From positions 51,771-115,770 of the forward strand of contig JASAOO010003545.1 in NCBI GenBank assembly GCA_030849075.1: a stretch of DNA of 64,000 bases, written 5' to 3'. Under the pieces are notes generated by a model. The model ran no database searches. It was not told the origin of the DNA and was given only the letters and a program-made list of their open reading frames with translations. The stretch's first letter is position 1, and every line of letters begins with the position of its first letter. The translations under genes were made by a program, and so were the position numbers. Positions 58,117 to 64,000 of the stretch are shown here, piece after piece. Source of the DNA: Zelonia costaricensis (taxonomy: Eukaryota > Euglenozoa > Kinetoplastea > Trypanosomatida > Trypanosomatidae).

Positions 58117-61100
58117 ATCGAGTACGTGTGCGCATGTGTGTGTGTGTGTGTCTGCGTGTGTGTGTGTGGCTCCTGTCTGGCTTCTCTCTCTGCCCTCCTC
58201 GTTGCCCCCCCCCCCCGCTCCCATTCGGGGTGCGTTCCCACTCGTCTTTCCGTTGTGTATTCGCTGCGCTTCCATCTCCCGCTTCCTCTCTCTCCCTCCC
58301 TTCCTCCTGCCGTCTTGATCGCGGGAATGCGGGATGCTCCTTCGTGCCCTGCGTCCTGATGCGTGAGCGGCGGGCGCGGGGGTCGGGCAGGGATCGCCTT
58401 TGTGCCGGTGCAGCGACGGTCCAGTCGCTGCCTTTGCTGCATGTTGTTGCGGTTCCTTTTTTTCTGTATTTTACACAGACCTATTTGAGCTCAGTGTCTG
58501 ACGTGTGTGTCGGTGGATGAGGGGGGGGGTGCGACGGTTCGGCGAGGGTGGTGGATGGGCTGAGGAGGAGGGGAGCAGGTCTGCGTGCGCTGCCGTGTCG
58601 TTGCGCCACATGCCCCTCCACCACCACCCGGCCCCCTCCCTCCTCTCCCCGCCTGGCCCCCCTTCCCTCATCGGCGTTGACACACGCAATGGTGCAGCAC
58701 GTGAGGGGCGACCCTCCCTCCACACGCACACACACACACACACACGTCAGACATGGGGAAAGCGTGAGAGAGAGAGGGAAGGCGGTGGGAGTGCGTGCGT
58801 GCCACGGTCTTCTCCTCCTCTAGCCACCCGCGTCTTCTTTTTTTTCTCCTCTCCTATTTGCCTGCAGCAGCAGACGGGGGGGGATGGGGGGGGGGAAGGC
58901 CCCTCGTGCGGATGCGGTGCGCCGCCGCCGCCCGGCCCGCCCCCCCCCCCTTCCCCCTCCTCGCTGCTGCCTTGTGGCACTCGCCCCGCACTGTCGCGGC
59001 GTGTCTTGCATCCCCTCCTCTCTTTCCCTATCTCTGCCCTTTTTTTTTTGATCTTGACACCCGCTGACTTCTCTCTCTCGCTCGGAGCTGCGTCTGCTGC
59101 CGCGCAGGGGCCCGGCCAACTCGTATCTCCTTCCCTCCTCCCTTCCGCACATCCTCGCACCGTGCTCCAGTTACTTCACCGTGACACATCCACGCGCGCC
59201 CAGCGTATTGGGTGCAGAATGGGCGGTGGGGAAGTGGAGGGGGGGGGCGAGCTTCACCAGAGAAGAAAATGGAACTCTGCCATGAAGAAGCTTGCATGAA
59301 GCGCGAGAGATGAGAGTGAGTCGGGTGTCATGTGCAGAGGGCCGAGTGAAGGTGAGCGAGCCGCATCCGCCGCGCGGACTCGGCGAGGGCATCACAACCA
59401 CACTTCATCTATCACTTCTTCTTTTTCCATTTTTTTGTTTCGCTGCACCTCCAGCTACTTCCGGTCTCTGTGTGCGCGCGTGCGCGTTTCTCTCTGTGTG
59501 TGTGTGTGCGTCAGACAGCTTCTACGCCCAATTGCGGATAGCGGCTGCAAGAGCGCACACCGGAAGGGGCGTGTCCGTGTGCGCGTGCATCTACGCACTC
59601 ACTCGCACTGGCACACACGCTCAGACTCCCCCCTCCAAACCTATGCGCAGTTGACCGGGGAGTGGGGGGGGGAGGCGGGGCGCGTGCGGTGACGAGCACG
59701 AGAGGCGAGGCTGCTGCCTCCGCCACATCAGCAGCAGCAGCAGCGGCAGCGAAACGAGACAAACACAAACGAAAGAACGAAAGAAGATCACACTGCCATA
59801 GCGACACACATACACACACACACAGACAGACAAGTCATGTCTCCTTCACTTCTCACTTTCTTTTATCATCATCTTCGTTTTTCTTTTTGGCGTCGGTGCG
59901 TGTGGCTTTCCTTCGAGCTCCCTCCCACCCTTTGTGCTTGCTGTCTCCTCTCTACCCTCCCCTCCCCAACGCCCCCTTCCCCCCTCCCCCGAGCGTCTTC
60001 GATGGCTGCCGTCGTGGCCGCCAGCCGACTTGCCAGCGGCGTGTGTGACAGTGCCCCCCCCCCCTCCCCCTCCTCATCGCTTCCCTTGCACCGCTTTGTT
60101 ATCGCTCCTTCTTCTCACCCTTCTTCTTCCTCGGAGGCCGACACGGGTGGAGGCGCGCTTGTATTCACCACGGCACATACACACACACACACATACACGC
60201 ACACGGACGCACTGTGCCACCTCCACGTGCGTGGTGTGCACAGCGGCTTTCTGTCCGAGTCCGACGCGGGGAACGCGGGAAGGGCAAGGCACCGCGGAGT
60301 CGTGCATGTTGTCTCCCTCCTGCCACCCCCGTCACCGGCTTCGTGCCCTCCCGCCTGCTCAACACCGTGAACACCTCGAAGAGGGGCAGTCCACTGTCCC
60401 TTGCTGCGCCACAGAGACCGCGGAAGAAGGAAAGAACTCATGCAAAGACGTCAGGCGCTAGACCGGGAAGCGACTGGACTTCCACGATTCCGTCTGGACT
60501 GCAGGGAGGGGGGAGGGAGGGGAGGGGCGCGGTTCACAGACGAGGAGTCAGCTACAAAGGTTCGCTCTCTCCACCACAGTGAACGATGCAGCCGAGGTCC
60601 GCCCCGCCCCCCCCGTTTTCCTCCTCCTCCTTCCTTCTTCTTCGCGTGTTTTTCGCTTCCGTCTTTTGGCTCCTTCTTTCTTTTCTTTCCCTTTTGTTTC
60701 TCGCTTGGGACGTCGACCATCCGACCGCCATCGCACACACACACACACACAACACACGCGCGGCAGTGCGTCGTGTGTGTGCCTTGACGAAGATGTGTCC
60801 GTCACCACCGCCGGCTTGTGCGCGCGTGGGAGAGGGAGGGAGATGAAGCGAGAGAGGGGGGCGAAGAGGGCGTTCAAGGCAGCAGCAACAGCAAAGCACA
60901 TGGAGAAAAAAAAAGTGGAGCCGCGCATGATGAGGAGCGTCCGCCGCGTCGCAGGCCTCCACGGCACTCGTCCATCTGCCCTCTGCGCTTGCCCTGGTCC
61001 CCCTCTGTCCTCTCTTCTCCCTCACCCCGCCCGTGGACCTCCACGTGACGAGGGAGGGGCGCCTGCAGCGCTCCCACACCCCTTTCCCCCCTCAGCGCGA

Positions 61101-61441
61101 AGGCGCAGCCGACACACCCGCGGGTGTTTCTCCCTTTTCGTTTTTGTTTTTATGGTTTGGTGTTGCTTCACTCGTGTTGTTTGTGCCTTTTTTCTTTTCG
61201 AGTTACCTCTCGCTCTCTCGACTCCGTTTGATCTTCCTTCCGTCGTCTCCCGGGGACGCATCAAGTCGCGGCATCAGTGTACATGAGGCGGCTCACTGTC
61301 CCCCCACCCTCTCCTCTCTGGGGCTGGACGCTAGCCGGGGACGTCTCACCCACGTCCCTCAGCCCAGCCCCGGCTGCTGGGGGTTGGCGAGTACCGATAT
61401 GCGTGCAAGCGGGCATCGGCGGCCCCCCCCCCCCCCCGCAG

Positions 61442-61442
61442 N
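61442..61442. other. Single ambiguous base after a C homopolymer
   Basis: One N follows a run of about 15 C and GCAG, probably an uncertain contig join or homopolymer length. Confidence 0.9.
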
Positions 61443-61907
61443 CCTGCACGCTTCTCCGTCGTCCACGTTGCCCGCTCTTACTTTTGATGACCTCCTTTCC
61501 CCGTTCCGCCACACTCACACACGGCGCGAACACGCACACACACACACACACACACACCACCGTCACCGTCGACATCATCGCCACCATCTGTGGAGGAGCA
61601 ACGCACACGTGCGCTGCAGCGCCCATCCGTCCCGCACTTTGTTTGGTCCCGAAAACTCTGAGAAAGGAAAGAGACACATACACACACACACATACACACA
61701 CACCCAGGTTACGTCTCTGTGCCTGTTTTTCTTGCCCCACCGGCTGCCTCCCCCCCCCCCAAACACACACCGTTTGCGTCTCGCACGTACGTGCGTGAGC
61801 GGGCGTGCATTTGTGTGGTGTGGCTGTAATCGCGTTGGGCGCTGTTCTGGTTGCTGCATCTCGTACGGTGTGGCTCGTCTTCACCCCATCCCCTCGGTCG
61901 TTGTCGT

Positions 61908-61909
61908 AG
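61908..61909 (+). other. Candidate SL trans-splice acceptor for the TEX261-like gene
   Basis: AG after a C/T-rich stretch (61874-61907), 44 nt before the ATG at 61954. Inferred from sequence only. Confidence 0.5.
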
Positions 61910-61953
61910 AAACGCCACCGCGCACTCACGCACGCACTCAAATTCGCGTCCCA

Positions 61954-62634
61954 ATGGACGACGACGACGACGTGCGTCACCGCCGGTACGGCTACTACGA
62001 TGACAGCGACATGGGCGACTGGTGGGTGCGCCCGCAGCGAGCCTACCACGCCTTCGGTCCCTTCCGCCTCGTATCGACGCTGATGGTGGCGGTTGCCGTC
62101 GCCCTCGTCGTGCTGGGGCTCGCGTGCGCGGTGATGTTCGTCGCCGACATGGCAGAGGAACACCCGACGACGGCGCGGTGGGCGTTGCGGTGCTTGATCG
62201 CCTTTAACATCATCGTCCACGTCGCGATTCTCGTGGTGGATCAGATGAGCTGGTGGCGCTCGGCGCTCAGTCTCTTGGTGAATGCGCTGTACCTGCGCCT
62301 GATGCGCACGTTCCCGTTCGTGCCGGGCATGAGCAGCCCGATTGTGATGATCACAATCCTGGCCGTCCTGCTCGAGAGTGCCATGTGGTACTGGATGGCG
62401 GTGCGGCTGATGTACTACACTTCCATCTTGCTGATCATCGGCTTCTTCGTGATGCTGTGGCTCGTGCCCGTCGGGCTTCTCACGTCGTGCGTGGTGGAGG
62501 AAGACCGACTACCTGGCGGCGGAAACCCAGGCTTTGGCGCCGCGGCCCCTGCCACAGCATCAGTCGACGCCACGGGGCGCCGCAAGCGCACCATCTTGAA
62601 CCGCCTCGCTGACCTGATCAACAAGGGCTCGTGA
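61954..62634 (+). CDS. TEX261 / Svp26 family ER-Golgi membrane protein
   Basis: A 226-residue multi-span protein. Residues 1-35 are acidic and Tyr/Arg-rich. The first long span (about 40-70) leads into DMAEEHPTTARWALR, matching the 'LAELIEEY...' segment of TEX261/Svp26. Further spans follow at about 75-95, 98-120 (LVNALYLRLMRTFPFVPG matches the conserved 'L.LLQTFPF' region), 127-150 and 153-175 (FFVMLWLVPVGLL). The cytosolic tail is Gly/Ala-rich then basic (RRKRTILNRL). The family acts as COPII adaptors that export Golgi glycosyltransferases from the ER; that role is by family. The acidic N-terminal extension is not typical of the family. Start: first ATG after the pyrimidine tract and AG at 61908-61909. 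Confidence 0.87.
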   Translation: MDDDDDVRHRRYGYYDDSDMGDWWVRPQRAYHAFGPFRLVSTLMVAVAVALVVLGLACAVMFVADMAEEHPTTARWALRCLIAFNIIVHVAILVVDQMSWWRSALSLLVNALYLRLMRTFPFVPGMSSPIVMITILAVLLESAMWYWMAVRLMYYTSILLIIGFFVMLWLVPVGLLTSCVVEEDRLPGGGNPGFGAAAPATASVDATGRRKRTILNRLADLINKGS

Positions 62635-63215
62635 GGGTGTCGTGGAGGAGGGAAAAGGTGGCTCGTGCTCGTCTTCCACGTGCCCTGTCCTCGTGTCTGA
62701 AGTCCCCCCCCTCCCCCCCCGCCCCCTCCTCCTGCAACCTCTGCACTCTTCGGGCTATCCATCAAGGCATCCTCCTCGACTCTAGCACCCGTCCACTGCC
62801 ACGTAGATACGTGTGCACGCGCGCGTGATGGGTTGAAGTGGTGCTTCTGAGGGGGAGTGCTCTCTTGCCTTTTTTTTTCACCACAGGGCCGCAAGCGGGA
62901 CGGAGGTGGATGGCTGGCCGCCGTGAGGACGACACGCGGAGCTCGCGATGAGGGGGGGGGGGAAGAGGTGTGCGGGCGTGTGTGCGCGTGTGTATTGCGT
63001 TGACGCGTGCACCTCTGTATGATAGGCGCCTCGCGTGTGATCGGTATACTCCGAACGACTCTCTTCCCCCCCTCTAACCGTGTCCACCTTCCTCTCCCAG
63101 GAGGCGCGGTGCCTCCCCACGTTCGCCACTCGACAGCACCCACACTTCTGTGCATGCGTGTCTGCTTCGCTTCTCGTGATCACTTCCGCCTACGTCCCTC
63201 GCTGTCTTCTCCGAC

Positions 63216-63257
<42 letters not shown>

Positions 63258-63967
63258 TGTGTATGTATGTCTGTGTTTGTGTCTCCGCGGGCATGTGCAT
63301 GCACCTCGCGGAGTCTCACCCGGCACAAAACTGGTGCGTGATGAGAACCAGCTGCCAATCGAAGGTAAGCGAGGAAAGCGGCAAGAAGGGAGAAGAAGAA
63401 GAGGGGTTGAGCTGCCCTCTGCGCCCGCACTCCCCTCTTCTTTCTCTCATGCACCTGCTACAAGAAGACTCGTGGGGTCGTCGGCACGCCGGCGCTCTCC
63501 CCCCTCTTCCGCTCTCCCCCTCTCCAGTCCTCCGCCGTAGGATCTCTGCCGATTCGCTTGGCTCCTTCAGCGAGTACACGACCGGCCCTCCTCCCCCGTG
63601 CGTTGCGCTGATTCCTGGCACCCTCCCGATCCATTTCCCTTTTCCTTCTCTGCCGATATCGTCCACACTGCCCCCCTCCCCCCTCCCTTCGCCTCCTGCC
63701 GCCTCGCTTCTCGCGATTGGCCTTGACACACGTGTCCCGTCTCCTACCCCTGTCGCGTCCCCCGCACACACCACCCACCATGCGCATCAGTCCGAAGGTC
63801 CCTCACCCCTCCCCCCTCCGCAGTCTCACGTACTCCTTTCTTGCCGCTCCTCTACCTCGACCCGCTGCTTAACGCGTTGGTCCACCCCCCCATCAGCCAC
63901 AAAGCGCATCTCCCCCTTTCTTTCACGTATCGCACACACACACACACACACACAACACACAACAGCC
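62635..63967. other. Intergenic region
   Basis: A 1.3-kb gap: C-rich runs near 62705-62730, G-run near 62952-62961, a GT/AT-containing repeat at 63217-63280, a mixed A/G patch at 63360-63405, then a long C/T-rich segment (63420-63930) and CA repeat (63932-63952) directly before the next gene. No gene is seen. Confidence 0.65.
63217..63280. repeat. (GT)n with GTAT interruptions
   Basis: An approximately 64-nt GT-rich tract with several GTAT units, in the spacer after the TEX261-like gene. Confidence 0.88.
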
Positions 63968-64000
63968 ATGTCCTCCTTCAAGGCTGCTGATCTCAAGAAG
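63968..64000 (+). CDS. Start of a further gene, cut by window edge
   Basis: The ATG at 63968 opens a frame running to the window end: 11 codons, MSSFKAADLKK. It is preceded by a 500-bp C/T-rich segment and a CA repeat ending 15 nt upstream, the same arrangement as at other starts in the array. Codon use is gene-like, but too little is visible to assign a family. Confidence 0.6.
   Translation, partial: MSSFKAADLKK

Larger units (their letters stand above)
58117..61953. other. 3.8-kb gene-free interval
   Basis: No frame on either strand looks coding. It starts with (GT)n at 58134-58168. C homopolymers lie near 58206-58215, 58939-58950 and 60056-60067, CA tracts near 58724-58745, 59812-59822, 60176-60200, 60735-60751, 61532-61556 and 61679-61702, and one N at 61442. 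Two mixed-sequence patches without simple repeats (about 60200-60540 and 60840-60990) contain frames that lack gene-like codon bias. After the 4-kb interval it is the longest spacer in the window. Confidence 0.65.

Noticed and set aside
60841..61286. Possible small basic protein starting at 60841
   Set aside because: Begins plausibly (Lys/Arg-rich) but runs into C/T-rich DNA giving Pro/Leu/Phe runs; no codon bias over its length.

Overview
The window looks like nuclear DNA of a trypanosomatid, most probably Leishmania or a close relative (Leishmaniinae). The basis is: long intronless genes with strongly GC-rich third codon positions, all on one strand; intergenic DNA made of polypyrimidine tracts, C homopolymers and (CA)n/(GT)n repeats; no bacterial-type signals; and protein families typical of kinetoplastids. 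I see 17 complete protein genes and one gene cut by the right edge, all on the + strand, as expected for one polycistronic transcription unit whose mRNAs are separated by spliced-leader (SL) trans-splicing and polyadenylation. Four short runs of N (17676-17694, 41970-41993, 48244, 61442) show a draft assembly.

Layout. 1-2669 is gene-free. 2670-6519 holds a TXNDC9/phosducin-like protein, a VKOR-family membrane oxidoreductase and a TIM50-like HAD-domain import protein. 7812-12953 is a large WD40 plus coiled-coil axonemal protein (CFAP57 family). 14605-15717 is a degenerate SET-like protein and 16544-16711 a 55-residue membrane protein. A 4 kb gene-poor stretch follows. 20776-24048 is a type II/gamma-like phosphatidylinositol 4-kinase. 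24973-31437 is a 2154-residue protein with a dispersed CAP-like domain. 33048-34043 is a VAP (MSP-domain) ER anchor. 36148-39813 is a diacylglycerol-lipase-like enzyme with a split C1 zinc finger. 42373-43683 is an RRM1-like SR protein. 45347-45793 and 47380-47730 are small proteins of unknown function. 50081-53854 is a claudin-like tetraspan with an OCRE-like tail. 54521-55594 is unrecognised, with a faint resemblance to Rpb7-type polymerase stalk subunits. 56920-58116 is the ribonucleotide reductase small subunit. 61954-62634 is a TEX261/Svp26 ER-Golgi protein. A further gene starts at 63968.

The neighbours do not form one pathway; mixed function is normal in such arrays. Loose themes are lipid signalling and ER contacts (PI4K, DAG lipase, VAP, TEX261), redox or protein folding (TXNDC9-like, VKOR) and flagellum (CFAP57). 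I did not find a convincing new multi-gene system. The strongest second-look items are an exact copy of the trypanosomatid S-phase 'cycling' octamer upstream of the ribonucleotide reductase gene, several unusual domain architectures, an A/T-rich island plus purine tract flanking the SR-protein gene, and a 75-bp duplication around a single N that is probably an assembly artefact.
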